Shown: positions 12,561-24,538, counted from the stretch's first letter. The stretch: 64,000 nucleotides of DNA from Luzula sylvatica (GCA_946800325.1 OX326957.1:61339070-61403069); one strand, 5' to 3'. A program made the numbers and translations. The notes: generated from the sequence alone by a model not told the origin.

Positions 12561-13075
12561 TAGGAATTATTTCATCATCTCGGACTAATTTGCAAAATTT
12601 TACCTAATCCTTCTTTCTTTGCAAAGTGCACATTACTTGTATCCATTACATCCGAAAGATTTCGCATGGGGGCTTCTACTTTTTTCAATGTTGCTTCATT
12701 TTTGGGAGGGCTTTTTTTGATCTTTGACCAAATTCAATCTTATCATCTGAAGTACAGATTTTTTTAAGGAGTGATTTGTTATTTAATCTTTGACCAAATT
12801 CATTTTTGTCCTCTGAAATGCAGATTTTTTTTTTTAGTGATTTGTATGATGAATTCGAACGAATATATTATGAATATAGTTTTATCCATTTTATCATTGT
12901 TGTTTATTTTTTCATTTATATTTGTTTCTATTTTTCATCCAATTGCCATGAAATTGTTGGAGTTTGTGTGATTTTGGTTTATATTTAGGTGTATTATTGA
13001 GAAAGATTTGAGAGAGTAAATAATTAGGGTTTCAAGAGATAAAGAAATTGGGGATAGTTTCCCTTAGTCTAATAT
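12561..13075. repeat. Copy B, 3' flank of the lost kinase, with truncated Copia LTR
   Basis: Aligns with 8262-8780 (copy A) and inverted with about 13565-14080 (copy C). From 12955 it enters the Copia LTR in the same orientation as in copy A. The LTR breaks off at about 13072, and the sequence joins Copia internal DNA of opposite orientation. The kinase exons between the 5' and 3' flanks are absent. Confidence 0.8.
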
Positions 13076-13084
13076 ATTATAAGA

Positions 13085-13399
13085 TAAGCCAACCTAGTCG
13101 GGGAGAAACAAAAAAATGCCACGATTCTATTTTACGATAATAAATCAACGGTAGCAATGTCAAAGAATTCCTTCTTCCATAGCCGAACGAAGCATATCAA
13201 GCTCAAGCATCATTTTATTCGAGAAGTGGTTGGAGATGATGAAGTTCTTGTCGAGCACGTGAAAATTGAAAATCAATTGGCGGATATTTTCACCAAAGCA
13301 CTTCCAAATGAGAAGTTCATTCACTTTCGTGAATTGATGGACATGATAAGCAAAAAATTTAAGGGGGGGGGGGGGGGGGGGGGTGGTACGAAAATTTAA
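13085..13399 (+). mobile_element. Copia RNase H C-terminal fragment
   Basis: Plus-strand frame with YDNKSTVAMSKNSF, RTKHIKLKHHFIRE and QLADIFTKALPNEKF. It is closely related to the fragment at 8946-9506 and keeps more consensus residues (DIFTKAL). A run of about 20 G (about 13363-13382) follows. The polypurine tract and LTR lie directly downstream. Confidence 0.85.
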
Positions 13400-13478
13400 T
13401 GGCTTGTAATATTTTATTTTCGTTTACTATTTTATTATGTAATGTTTATTAGTTTTGTACCCATGTGTAAGTGGGAGA

Positions 13479-13680
13479 TGTGTATCACATAAACTTTTGT
13501 AAACTTTGGGATATGTTTGGCTCGTCAAATAGACCAAATCAGCCAACCCCATTCATATGAAATTAGACTAAGGGAAACTATCCCCAATTTCTTTATCTCC
13601 TGAAACCCTAATTATTTGCTCTCTCAAACCTTTCTCAATAATACACCAAAATATAAACTAAAATCACACAAACTCCAACA
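13479..13680 (+). mobile_element. 3' LTR of the copy C Copia element (202 bp)
   Basis: Begins TGTGTATCAC right after AAGTGGGAGA and ends CTCCAACA. It is the inverted counterpart of 8666-8868, and both abut the same kinase 3' flank (ATTTCATGG). Confidence 0.7.
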
Positions 13681-14089
13681 ATTTCATGGCAATTGGATGA
13701 AAAATAGAAACAAATATAAATGAAAAAACAAACAACAATGATAAAATGGATAAAACTATATTGATAATATATTAGTTCGAATTAGTAATGCAAATCACTC
13801 CAAAAATAAAAAAATCTGCATTTCAGATGAAAAACTGAATTTTGTCAAAGATTAAAAACAAATCACTCCTAAAAAATATATGTACGTCAGATGATAAAAT
13901 TGAATTTGGTCAAAGATAAAAAAAAAAAGGCCCTCCCAAAAATGAAGTAACATTGAAAAAAGTAGAAGCCCCCATGCGAAAACTTTCTGATGTAATGGAT
14001 ACAAGTAATGTGCACTTCGCAAAGAAAGAAGGATTCGGTAAAATTTGCAAATTATTCCGATATGAAGAAATAATTCCTCGTTAGTATTT
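13681..14089. repeat. Shared 3' flank of kinase copy C
   Basis: Inverted copy of 8249-8665. Non-coding. Together with 12561-12954 it forms the arms of a large imperfect palindrome centred near 13.3 kb. Confidence 0.75.
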
Positions 14090-15420
14090 TTAGACAGCGC
14101 AGAAAGCAAGGATGCAAGATTGCCGTCCTTTCCCTTTACCTATCTGCTCTAGTTTTTTCACCACTTCAGACATTTCAGGACGATTATCAGGCTTTGCGTC
14201 CCAACATTTCTTCATTAATTTCACAAGTTCATTTGGGCAATGACGTGGAATTTCAGGACGAACACCCTGTCATACACAAATAAAATAAACAAATGAAATT
14301 GAAAGAGTTCAGGGTTTTAGATTTAAAACAGTAAAAGTACCTTTCTGACGACATTAATAGAGAGTTCAGCAAAATGATAACCAACATAAGGCATTTTACA
14401 ACAATACATCTCCCAAAGGCATATTCCGAAACTATACACATCACATTTATGACTGTATGGCTTCCCGTCCAAAACCTCAGGGGCCATGTAGCTGATGGTA
14501 CCGGTTTCGCCAGTCATGTCTTTAGGGTTTAACGCCTCAACACGGGCCACGCCAAAATCGGCAATCTTCAGAGTCATGTGCGTGTCGAGCAACATGTTCT
14601 CGGATTTCACGTCACGGTGCACTATTTTATTCGAATGCAAGTAATCGAGACCTTTGGCGAGATCGATGGCGAACTGGACGAAGACGTCGAAATCGATACC
14701 CCTAGTACGGTTCTTGATGAGGTACTGTTTGAGGGTCCCGCCTCCGAGAAATTCAAGAATCACGCAGCATGCTCTCGCGGGGATGGACTCGATACCGCAT
14801 TGTACTTTGCTCGGGATCCTGAGATCTGCCGGTACCATTGTCGCCCCCACAAACTATATAAATTGGGAATAATTAATATGGGATTTTGAGATTTTATGAA
14901 GGATAAATATGTTACTGTGAGTATATTATTTAATTACCTTGGTGATGTTCGGATGGCTGAGTTTGTGCCAGATACCGACTTCTTGGAAAAAGGAAGATCT
15001 ACGATCTGCTGTTGCGGCATCGGTAAAAATTCCTTCTGCCCCCCAATCAAGCAATTTCACTATACAAAGAATGGATACAAGTAAAGTTATTAATAAATTG
15101 AAATAGGGTTATTTTTATGAATGGGGGAATTTCATTTAGAAAGTACCTGCAACATCCTTGGCGTCGTAAGTACCGCGATAAACAGTACCGTAAGTCCCTC
15201 TGGCAACCACATAGCGGATCTCAAGTTTATCCACTTCAATCTCCCATTCCTCGGTCTTGGTTTTCCTCTTAAATGATGGGTTCAGGAAAACCTTAGAAAG
15301 CTTCTTCTCCAATTGTACGTCTAAATTCTTCAAATCAAAAGCGTCAGCTCTAGTGAAAAGGCTCTTTCCACTTAAGCCCGTCTTGATTTTTGATGGTCCG
15401 GATTTCGCGATTGATTCCAT
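14090..15420 (-). CDS. Raf-like MAPKKK (group C, MRK1-like), copy C, 4 exons
   Basis: Minus-strand exons 15420-15147, 15059-14938, 14853-14341 and 14266-14090 join in frame with canonical GT-AG introns. They give 361 residues with the same intron phases and exon lengths as copy A. Catalytic features are complete: GTYGTVYRG, VAVK (Lys 93), HRDVKSENMLL (Asp 213), DFG (Asp 231) and APE (256-258). The family-typical ARACCVILEFLGGGTLK and IWHKLSHPN are retained. Ser 253 replaces the Gly before YMAPE seen in copy A. Directly upstream, TTTTACAG at the exon edge implies a 5'UTR intron ending at 15431. Promoter TATA box at 15731-15738. This looks like the functional member of the duplicated set. The predicted role is a cytosolic upstream stress-signalling kinase. 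Substrates cannot be told from sequence. Confidence 0.9.
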
Positions 15421-16531
15421 AATTGACCTGTAAAAGCGATGAATATTTAGGACTAAATTTCTGATGTTTCTGGTTTAAAATGATGTTTTTCAGAAAAAAA
15501 AACATACATAATGGGCCTTGTGATGAAACAGTTGAATAATTCGCGGTAATGTTATATATTACAACGAAGTTTCCGCAAAATAGACAATCACACTAAAAAG
15601 GATCAGCGAAATTAACAGAAAACTCAGCGGAAGTAATGTATAAAAAAAATTTAGATCAATCCAGCAAAAAAAATCACTATATTTCCAATTAGGAACAAAA
15701 ACATATGATAACTAGATACACCCCAGGGCTTTTATATAGGCTTTTACTTGATATAAGTAAATAACTAAGTAACTAAATAGACTTGGTGAATATTATAGAC
15801 ATGCACCCCTTCCGTAGATTGTTTAATGATTAAGTTGTTAAGTGTGATTACTGTTTGGACAACATGTGGGAGATAACTAGTGAGCGCCAGAAATCTACCC
15901 CTTAGAATAGAAAAAACTATTGGCATGCTCCTGGTGTTCGTATGTTAAAGAGTATTTACCAAATTCTATGTGAACTAATAGTGTACACCGAGCATGTCTG
16001 TGAAATTATAAGGCAATACCGAGTCATGTCCGTTCCAAAGGAAACATGAGAAACAACCTAGGATATTATATTTTACAATTTAAATAATAATGTATACTTT
16101 TTTGTAGCGGGTCATAATAATGGATAATGACTCGTTGCATGTGTAGTTGTATATTAATCTATCAGGAAATTGTGAATATCCAATGCGTGTTTCCTTATTG
16201 ACTTGACTGTATAATATGGTAAGATGGTTTGTCTAAAAATGAACGAGTATTAGTTAAACAATTAATAGTTATGGATTGTGATAATTAACATGTATTGTAA
16301 ACAGAACTAACACTTTGGTTGAGTTTTGTGGATGAGACATAGGAAATTGGCAGTTCAATTTTAATTGACTACAACAAAAAACTAGATTTTGTTTTGGTAT
16401 ATTTTTTTCACAAATGTTTAGTGTTATAATATTATTGTAATTATTAAAAAAAAATATATATTGAATTGTTAAAACTCGGAAAAAACATTCATTATGTAAT
16501 AGGTTTCTAGAACCAAGACCTAGAGGTTGAA
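15421..16531 (-). repeat. Copy C promoter and 5' flank
   Basis: Inverted counterpart of about 5770-6925. It includes the 5'UTR intron acceptor, the T-tract region and the TATA box. Homology to copy A ends near 16531 in the TTGAATATATAA context. Confidence 0.8.
15731..15738 (-). promoter_or_regulatory. TATA box of kinase copy C
   Basis: TATATAAA on the minus strand, in the same CCTATATAAAAGCC context as copies A and D. Confidence 0.55.
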
Positions 16532-17774
16532 TATATAATCTTATGTATAAATTGGTAAAATTGTCTCTTGCTAATTCGGCCACGTCACCGCATGCGCTCT
16601 TGGCCGTCTTATTCAAAATCAACGGTCCAAATCACTTCGCTCTTGGCTGGACATCGTTCATGTGGACCGAGTAACAAATATATAAAACTTGCTTTGGTTC
16701 ACTACGCACCGCGTTCATTCAAATTGAAAAACATAATAAATACCCCCCCCCCTTTCTCTCTCCTCTCATTTCTCTAGCCGACAGAAGCAAGAAAATGAAA
16801 CCCTAGCCCTAGAACGAAAAATGAAACCTTCTTGGCCTTTCATTTGTTTTGTGTTTATGTCTGTTGGTTTGTGTGATGCGATTATGGAGTGGTTCGTTGT
16901 TGGTTCTTGGTTCTTTTCGATTTTTTGTTTTTAGATCTTCCTTTTGCGTTGAAAGGGGACGAATAGTTGTTTTAGAACGGTGTTTGGTTTTTCATGAACA
17001 TCGATGTCCCGCTTTTGTGGTATTGTTGGATTTTCGTTATTTTGTTGCTCTTTCCCTTTGATTTATGTAATGGTTTTTTCTCGACTACGAAGACGTGTTT
17101 GTTTTCTGGTAGGATGCTCGGCAGTTCATGAGCATATGTGTCTTCGTTTTTGAGTGCTCGGTTAGAGATTACATGATTTTTTGTGATTCTCTTACTGGTT
17201 GTTGTTCGGTTTGTGCTTCTTTGTTCTGGGTTCTGATGTTAAAAAAGCACCAATAACACTGATTGTGTTTCGTGTTCAACGATTTATGAACACGAGTGTG
17301 CGTACTTTGTCTTCTGTGTGTACATGATTTTTGGATTTACGTTCTAATTTCCTTTTGGGTTTTCGTTCGTATCATTTTTTCCCTTGTTGATCTCTCTTAA
17401 GTCAATAACTTCAATGTTGTTTATTGATAAGAAGTGTCCACCAGTTTAGATTGAAAAATGGTACGAACATGTCAGAGGATTATGCAAATGTTTATACAAA
17501 GAAACTCACGACATATGTCACTCTATCTTGGCTGTTGTTTCAGATGTAATATACGAATGTGAAAAAAAAATGTCTAAGCACTCATGATAGTTCAAACAGT
17601 GTTTTCGGATTATGCTATACAGGGATATTTGATTTGGCATCGCCGATGATGTATAAAGGAAATTATAATTGAGTTGTTGTGCGAGAAATATCTTGATTGT
17701 TGAGGGAGGCCCCTCACCTATCGAAATATTTCAGCATATCAATCTCACAGGATCCGTACATACTGAGGTGATCT
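16532..17774. other. Promoter/leader-like segment then T-rich unassigned DNA
   Basis: At 16675-16690 a TATATAAAAC motif is followed by a C/CT-rich leader (16742-16776) and a telo-box-like AAACCCTAG (about 16799). That is a layout typical of plant translation-machinery genes. No matching coding exon follows. Downstream to 17774 is T-rich and unassigned. It could be a captured gene 5' end. Confidence 0.35.
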
Positions 17775-19296
17775 TCCAAAAAATCTAAGATGGATTGACA
17801 CGCTCCTTGCTTCCTCATCCTCAACCATAAAAGTCAATGGAGAAATATCTCCTTTTTTCTTTCACAAATGCGGTCTAAGACGAGGCGATCCCTTATCCCC
17901 TCTCTTGTTTAATTTAGCCGTTGACCTATTGCAAGATATTATGATCAAGCTAGATCCCCTAATATATCAAGATCATTTCCATTTCGTACACCGGTATTAC
18001 AATATGCCGATGATACCATTATTTTTATGGAAGCCCATGCAAACAATCGTCTCATTTTATCGGAAGCATTGCAAATCTTCACCGAAATAACGGGGCTAGG
18101 GATCAATAGGAACAAAACGACTTTTAGTCCAATAGGAATTCCGACCGATTACATGGAAACAATTACCTCTATCCTCAAGTGCCCCAAAAAAGAGTTCCCG
18201 ATCACTTACTTAGGTACTCCCCTTTCTATTCGTAAACCGAAAAAAATCCATTTTCTTCCACTAATTAAGCGAGTGCAAACGCAAATGGCGGCATGGAAAG
18301 GACGACTCTTATCAATGGGGGGTTAGGCTTACACTAGTCAAAGCAACTTTGAATGCAATTCCGATATATCTAATGCAAACAACCAAGCTTCCCGTATGGG
18401 TCACGAAAGAAATAGAAAAATTAATGAGAACGTTTTTATGGACCGGCACGGACACGTATAAAAGCGGGAAGAACATGATAAATTGGGACACGGTTTGTCT
18501 ACCTAAGATAAATGGGGGGTTGGGGATACTTCATTTGCCTACGATGAATGATGCCTTGTTACAAAAATTCATATGGAAGATAGATTTGGATCCCTCGAAC
18601 ATCTGGACACATTACATGTCCACGTTGTATAACATACAACAAGCATCGGATATAAATAACATCTCCACACGAAATAGCTCTCCTCTTATCAAAGAAATTC
18701 AGCGACTTCTCCCAGTGTACAACACTTCAACCTCCAGAGATGGTGTAAGCCAAGAGGTCAGTTGGAATTGGGAAGGCTCGAAAAAATTCACCGCTAAATC
18801 CGCTTATCTCTTCCTCCGAAACCCAGGGATTTTAAATGAGTGGCAAGACAAGTTATGGAAAACAAGGGCTCCTCTGAAAGTTCGGTTCTTTCATTGGGTG
18901 GCTTCGCACAACAAAATTAACACGTCTGACGTTTTAGCAATCAAGGGTTGGCCGAACTCCCCATTGTGTTCGCTATGTAAAACGCACCCAGAAACTAGAG
19001 ACCATCTTTTCATGCACTGCAGTTTCACGCACCAAGTCCTACAAACGGTATCTCGAGCCCTCAACCTTAACCACGCCTACACAACAAATGGGACTCTCTT
19101 TGAACAATGGCAAGAGACATCGTCAAGGCTGTCAAGAGATGACCGCGCCAAGTACAACACGGCGTGGATGGCAACAAACTGGGGGCTATGGAAGGAACGT
19201 AATATAAGGTTATTTCAAAGCAAGGAGCAAACTCCCCGTCTAATCGCGTCCAAAGCCATTGAAGAAACCTCTGTATGGAGCAAACTGCCTAATTAA
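17775..19296 (+). mobile_element. LINE (L1-type) reverse transcriptase C-terminal fragment
   Basis: The 5' part reads GLRRGDPLSPLLFNLAVDLL. A frameshift near 17990 then gives the catalytic box LQYADDTIIFME. Further frames carry GLGINRNKT, TYLGTPLSI and WKGRLLSMGG, with a shift and stop near 18327. From 18349 an open 315-residue frame holds the thumb/connection region (INWDTVCLPKINGGLGI) and the zinc-binding reverse transcriptase domain (APLKVRFFHWV, CSLCKTHPETRDHLFMHC). It is 5'-truncated like most LINE copies and frame-broken. No poly(A) tail or target duplication is obvious after 19296. Confidence 0.9.
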
Positions 19297-19394
19297 GCAG
19301 TACAGATTAGGGCTTCGTGGTTAGTACGAAATTACTTCTACTTTTTTTCTTTTCGGTTACTACTAATGTAAATTCATTATTTTACGTATTTATA

Positions 19395-19560
19395 AAATCC
19401 TAAGCTATAGCCAACACCACTATGGTTTAACATCTGAATTATGATTTAACACCTTAATTTATAGTTTAACATCATAATGAAGATGTTAAACTACAAATTA
19501 AGATGTTAAATCATAATTAAGATGTTAAATTTGAAGGTGTTAAGCCTTATGCCAACACAT
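19395..19560. repeat. AT-rich inverted-repeat element (MITE-like)
   Basis: Alternating GTTTAACATC and GATGTTAAAC units form an imperfect hairpin with approximate GCCAACACC / GGTGTTAAGCC ends. Composition and core motif (TTAAGATGTTAAATCAT) match the elements at 34830-35030 and 35325-35525. Confidence 0.45.
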
Positions 19561-19806
19561 CAAGAGGTGTGGGGGAGGGTAAGTGGGGAGGTTCAACTTT
19601 TTCCTAAACTAAATAATAAACTAAGATCATACATATTTGACAAACGTGATTATTGTTCAACAAATTTATTCTGCTTCATAGATGATATATAAAACGTTCT
19701 CATGATATATGAAGCATTACCATGATCTGGTTGTCAAAAAAAGAGGACCAGTTGAATTATGTATGTGTGTGTGAATTCAATGAGTTCAGTCAAGTGTGAA
19801 CAATTT

Positions 19807-19977
19807 TTTTTTTTAGTACCAAGTGCCACGTTAAAGAAGTTGTAGTTTAGGTTGCTTGCATGCAATTTTTTTTTTGACTTTGTAATATAGTGAAAATTGA
19901 TGAAATATGTAATATAGTGAAATTTTTTTTTGACTTTGTTCAACAATTTTTTTTTTTTTAGTACCAAGTGCCACGTT
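19807..19977. repeat. Local direct repeat
   Basis: The string AGTACCAAGTGCCACGTT preceded by a T tract occurs at about 19816 and 19959. Between them, GTAATATAGTGAAA is also duplicated. It sits at the broken end of kinase fragment D. Confidence 0.6.
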
Positions 19978-19999
19978 CTCAAAGGATCCAATGGTAGCA

Positions 20000-20227
20000 A
20001 GTCCCTGTGGAAACCACATATCGGATCTCAAGTTCATCCACTTCAATCTCCCATTCCTCGGTCTTGGTTTTCTTCTTAAATGATGGGTTCATGAAAACCT
20101 TAGAAAGTTTCTTCTCCAATTGTATGTTCAAATTCTTCAAATCAAAAGCGTCAGGTCTAGTGAAAAGGCTATTTCCACTTAAGCTCGTCTTGATTTTTGA
20201 TGGTCCAGCTTTCGCGATTGAATCCAT
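20000..20227 (-). pseudogene. Kinase fragment D: exon 1 only of the Raf-like kinase
   Basis: Starts MDSIAKAGPSK and follows copy A/C exon 1 to RYVVSTGT, where homology stops in the middle of the Gly loop. No kinase domain remains. The 5'UTR intron acceptor (TTACAG, about 20240) and the promoter with TATA box (about 20520) are retained. It could still be transcribed but cannot make a kinase. Confidence 0.85.
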
Positions 20228-20821
20228 AAATGACCTGTAATAGAGATGAATATTTAGGTCAAAATTTCTGATGTTTTTGGTTTGAAATATGATGTTTTTC
20301 AAAAAAACATACATAATACAGCTGAACAATTCGCTATAATTTTTGATATTACAACGATGTTTCCATAAAACAGACAATCACACTAAAAATGATCAGAAAA
20401 ATTAACAGAAAACTAAACTGAAGTAACATATAAAGAAATTTTAGATCAATCAAGCAAAAAAATTCACTATATTTCCAAATATTAACGAAAACTGATGATA
20501 ACTAGATACACCCCGTGGGCTTTTATATAGGCTTTTACTTAAGATCAGTACATAACTAAGTAACTAAATAGACTTGGTGAATATTATATCGATGCACCCT
20601 TTCCGTAGACCGTTTAATGATTAAGTTTTTAACTGCGATTACTGTTTGGACATCAAGTGGGAGATAACTAGTGAGCGCCATGAATTTCCCCCTTATAATA
20701 GAAAAAATATTTGCATGCTCCTGGTGTTTGTATGTTAAAGAGTATTTATCGCATTCTATGTGAACTAATAGTTTACACCGAGCATGAGAAACAACCTAGG
20801 ATGTTAGATTTTACTATTTAC
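20228..20821 (-). repeat. Promoter region of kinase fragment D
   Basis: Homologous to 15421-16080. A deletion of about 45 bases near 20783 has GCATGAG-like microhomology at its ends. Homology ends at about 20820, where gypsy LTR sequence begins. Confidence 0.7.
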
Positions 20822-21629
20822 ATAAACCCGGCTTACGTTTTATCCAAATAAAAGTATATATATATATATATATATAATCAAATCTACATAATATATATTT
20901 TGTTGAGCTAACACAATTTTTAAAGCAAAATACAATTTTTAAAGCAAGAACCCTAGACTATCAAGTAAGGTCTAGAAACGTTCGAAATACGAATCTTAAT
21001 AAGAAGAAAGTGAGAGTGGCACTCACCGAATGACAAAAAACTCGATAAACAAAAGGTTAATCGAAATCGCGCAGAAAATGGAGTAAAAATGAAGCTGCTC
21101 GAAAGTCCAAATAAATCACTCTTTTGATCTTGCCTACTCGCACAACTCAACCTACTGAAAAATTATGGCGCTTTTCGTTTTGCGAACTTTTCTATTTTCC
21201 TTGTTTTTTCCTATTTTTCTCTCTTCTTTTACTTGGGGTTTCATGAATGTTTTTTGTTCCATGGATGAAGAGAAGAAGGGCTTATCTATTGGCCAACTAA
21301 GAAGTTAGTGGAATTGCACTTTTCATACATAATCCTTTAATCTTACATATTTGCAAACTATTTAATTTACCTCTATATGTGGTTTATTTTGCAAACTCTA
21401 TTTTTACTATTATTAATAGTTTGGTCATTTTGCAAATAAGAAGCTATAATATATTTAATTAAATAATCCATAAAAATATATTACGATTATACCCTTTCGA
21501 AAACTTTGACGTATAAGAACTCGGTTTTGATCGTGGGAAGAGTTATATATTTAATATTTGTCTTATATTCTGAAATTTTAGGAATAATAATCTACAAATA
21601 TCAAAACCCTATTTTCGATATTTATTATA
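20822..21629 (-). mobile_element. Gypsy 3' LTR, truncated at its distal end
   Basis: Aligns with 24917-25702 over its whole length with scattered differences. It is cut off at the junction with the kinase D promoter. Confidence 0.75.
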
Positions 21630-21639
21630 TTATCCCCTC

Positions 21640-21880
21640 TTAAAGAAAGTTTAGTCCCTAAACTTGATATCTAACCTCCATATGGAAAGAGACTTGGGTA
21701 CTTTTTTTTTTCCACCTCGCGCTCCCACGTTGCCTCACGTTCGGTATGGTGACTCCATTGGACCTTCACGTATCTAAAGATTTTACTACGCTATACTTTC
21801 TCCCAAGAATGAAGTATGCAAATAGGAATTTCATCGTAGGTCAGATTGGATTCAATGCGAAGTTGTGAAAAATCATTGAT
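21640..21880 (-). pseudogene. Gypsy integrase C-terminus / chromodomain remnant
   Basis: Minus-strand translation gives LTYDEIPICILHSWEKV, a stop, then RSKIFRYVKVQW and HHTEREATWERE. These are the hallmark end of chromovirus integrases. Further internal sequence to about 22740 has only short frames and no certain domain. Confidence 0.75.
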
Positions 21881-22743
21881 ATGGCCCGCCCCGCGAAGAT
21901 ATGCTAATGGCGTGGTATTCGGGGTACACTCCGGCGTTTCAACAATCATTTTGTGACGAGCCAGAAACGAAAGACTCGCACCGTCCCTGGTGGTGTAAAC
22001 TCTGCCAACATCGTCGCATCGCCGCGTCCTTCTCCTTTTGTTGGATGCTCCAGTGCTCGAGGTGGTCCATCATCAATCCTTGCTAATTTTCAAAACTCGA
22101 TTCCGCCTTGCGTTGTAGAGTAATCCTTGCATTTTCGAATTTATTGTGGTCGTTCCTGTTGGGACTGTCTCGCTCATTGATTCAACACAAAAGAATCTCT
22201 TTCATGACGTGAATGCTTACTTTGCTGGCTGTATTTGTACATCGCACTTGGTTGCAAACTCGCTGCTCGAACATCACTGCAAAGTCCTATATATCAGCTC
22301 TACGATCACACATATTCTTCTCTTGGTCTCTTGGTGACGAACTACATCACAAACATGCGCGAAGGTGTATCGCCTCCAAAAACATCAACATCTTGCCTAA
22401 CCTTTTGGTTCTAGCGATGAACAAACTCACTAACAAATCGCTCCTCTTTAGGCACCTATCTTCTCGCATATCGAGAGGGTTGTAATATGCGATGAAAGCC
22501 TCGACCGTTTTCGTGCGACTAAAATTGTCAAAATTGTTCCTAAAAATCACGGATCAACGACAAAGGAATATAAAATTCATCGAAATATTTCCCGAACCTA
22601 TCTCATGGAATTCTATCCCGCGACTCATAATATGCAAGAAAATCTAATTTATGGAAAAATGATATAACTCGATATAGACACAACTAAAGAAGACACGAAT
22701 CCCCAACTCTCACGACGAATGTTATGGTTGTTTTCGATGTTTT

Positions 22744-22755
22744 GCTATGATACGA
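22744..22755 (-). other. Degraded initiator-Met tRNA primer-binding site
   Basis: On the plus strand GCTATGATACGA, two mismatches from GCTCTGATACCA, seven bases left of the LTR edge at 22763 (TGTCACACCCC). Confidence 0.55.
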
Positions 22756-22882
22756 CACAAGTTGTCACACCCCTAATATATAAAGGAGGGGGTGCGGCAA
22801 CCCGCCAGTATACAACTAGTATACCACATGCTCTTATATGATAATTTCACAACAACATGAATTCCACAATTCGAAAACAACG

Positions 22883-22884
<2 letters not shown>

Positions 22885-22921
<37 letters not shown>
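22885..22921. repeat. (AC)n microsatellite
   Basis: Uninterrupted AC run inside the gypsy 5' LTR. Confidence 0.95.
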
Positions 22922-22927
<6 letters not shown>

Positions 22928-23001
22928 CACATGCATCAACATAACATATATAAACGAACATAAAGAAACCTAGCGGAAGCATATAAACACATACGCGCCA
23001 T

Positions 23002-23003
<2 letters not shown>

Positions 23004-23042
<39 letters not shown>
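23004..23042. repeat. (AC)n microsatellite
   Basis: Second AC run, about 80 bases from the first, in the same LTR. Confidence 0.95.
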
Positions 23043-23043
<1 letters not shown>

Positions 23044-23355
23044 CTAAACATGTCGCATCAACAAAATAGATCGCTGACCAGAAACGAAAGTGCACTAATA
23101 TAAACAGGATGGAGGTTCCGCGATGAAAAACGAAACCATCGTACTCACACTCTAGATACCTGCTGCCCCCGATAATTTGTCCACCGTACCAAGACTCAAA
23201 ACATTTAAATAAAATGATTAGTCACGGAAGTGACAAAGTGAGTAAGTTTTGAGACTAGCTCATTAAGATCGGCCTTATACATGGCTAGCCAAAAATTTAG
23301 CTCAAAAATAATCATAAACATAATTCATAATCTAAAATCATATATGTATATAAAT

Positions 23356-24538
23356 CAATGTTTTAAATTGCGACGATATTGCAGCGATATTGCGGATATT
23401 GCGGGCTGAGATTTAGAATCGCTATATCGCAATGAAGTATTGCGAAAATATCATTTTTTGAGAAATTGCCGATATTGCGGCGAGATTGCGGCGAAATATC
23501 GGTAATATTGCTGCCATATCGGGTCAAATATTGCGGATAATATTCAAATCGTTATAATTTTCTCATCCTTCCACCAAATTACATGAAATTTATATCGAAA
23601 TCGCTCGTCTCAACGAGAGGAATGCAGTGATGAGCTTGAATTTGTGAAAATATTGCGAAAATATTGCGGATATTGCGGATATTGCGGGCTGAGATTTAGA
23701 ATCGCTATATCGCAATGAAGTATTGCGAAAATATCATTTTTTGAGAAATTGCCGATATTGCGGCGAGATTGCGGCGAAATATCGGTAATATTGCTGCCAT
23801 ATCGGGTCAAATATTGCGGATAATATTCAAATCGTTATAATTTTCTCATCCTTCCACCAAATTACATGAAATTTATATCGAAATCGCTCGTCTCAACGAG
23901 AGGAATGCAGTGATGAGCTTGAATTTGTGAAATTTTGTCTTTTACCCTGAATTAAACACAAAACACACGTTAAAATAATTTTATCGAGAATTATTTAATA
24001 TAAATATTATAACATAAATTTTGTGATTATTTCATACTTAGTTTCCATGTTTTATTATCAAAATATTTGATAAAATATGATCATAACATATATAACTTCT
24101 AAAATATGTCATTTTCATCTATAAATGTATGAATTTAGTAATTTTCATTGTATTTCATTGATGTTTCGATTTAAAATTTGTGTTATAGTGTTTTGATATT
24201 TTTAGGATGTCGACAAAAAATTCTTCAACAAAATACAATTTCAAAGATCCCGTATAATTGCCATTTTAATGGAAATTTTATGATCAACTTTTATTTATAC
24301 TCAAAATGTTCCTGGACAATCAACTTTTTTATTCTTTTTAGAAGAAAATTATAAAGGAAATTTTACGATATTAATGGTGATAAAAAATATTGTGAAAAAT
24401 ATATTTAAACAAACTATTATTTTTACATAATTTAATATCGCAACGACTGTCCGCAATAAGGTCATTGCGCCCGCAAACGCAATCCGCTGCAAAAAGACCC
24501 GACCGCAATGGACCGCAATATCGCAATTTAAAACATTG
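23356..24538. mobile_element. Non-autonomous hAT element nested in the gypsy LTR (1183 bp)
   Basis: Terminal inverted repeats CAATGTTTTAAATTGCGA and its complement, with a perfect 8-bp target duplication ATATAAAT at 23348-23355 and 24539-24546. An 8-bp duplication and CAnTGTTTTAAA-type ends are characteristic of hAT elements. No transposase is encoded. The interior has many GATATTGCGG units and a 283-bp-period tandem duplication. Confidence 0.85.
23391..23933. repeat. 283-bp-period tandem duplication inside the hAT element
   Basis: GCGGGCTGAGATTTAG starts at 23401 and again at 23684. The two copies (about 260 bases each) look identical by eye. They are separated by extra ATATTGCG(G/A) units. 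Confidence 0.9.

Noticed and set aside
19979..20377. 132-residue frame starting at 20377 as a complete gene
   Set aside because: The first 50 residues read through the promoter and 5'UTR intron of kinase fragment D. Only residues from 20227 are homologous, and the frame stops inside the lost Gly loop.
22773..23051. Minus-strand frame rich in CVCVCV
   Set aside because: Read-through of two (AC)n microsatellites inside a gypsy LTR.
23360..23940. CRISPR-like or satellite array
   Set aside because: The repeats are one large tandem duplication within a hAT element with clear TIRs and target duplication. This is eukaryotic nuclear DNA.
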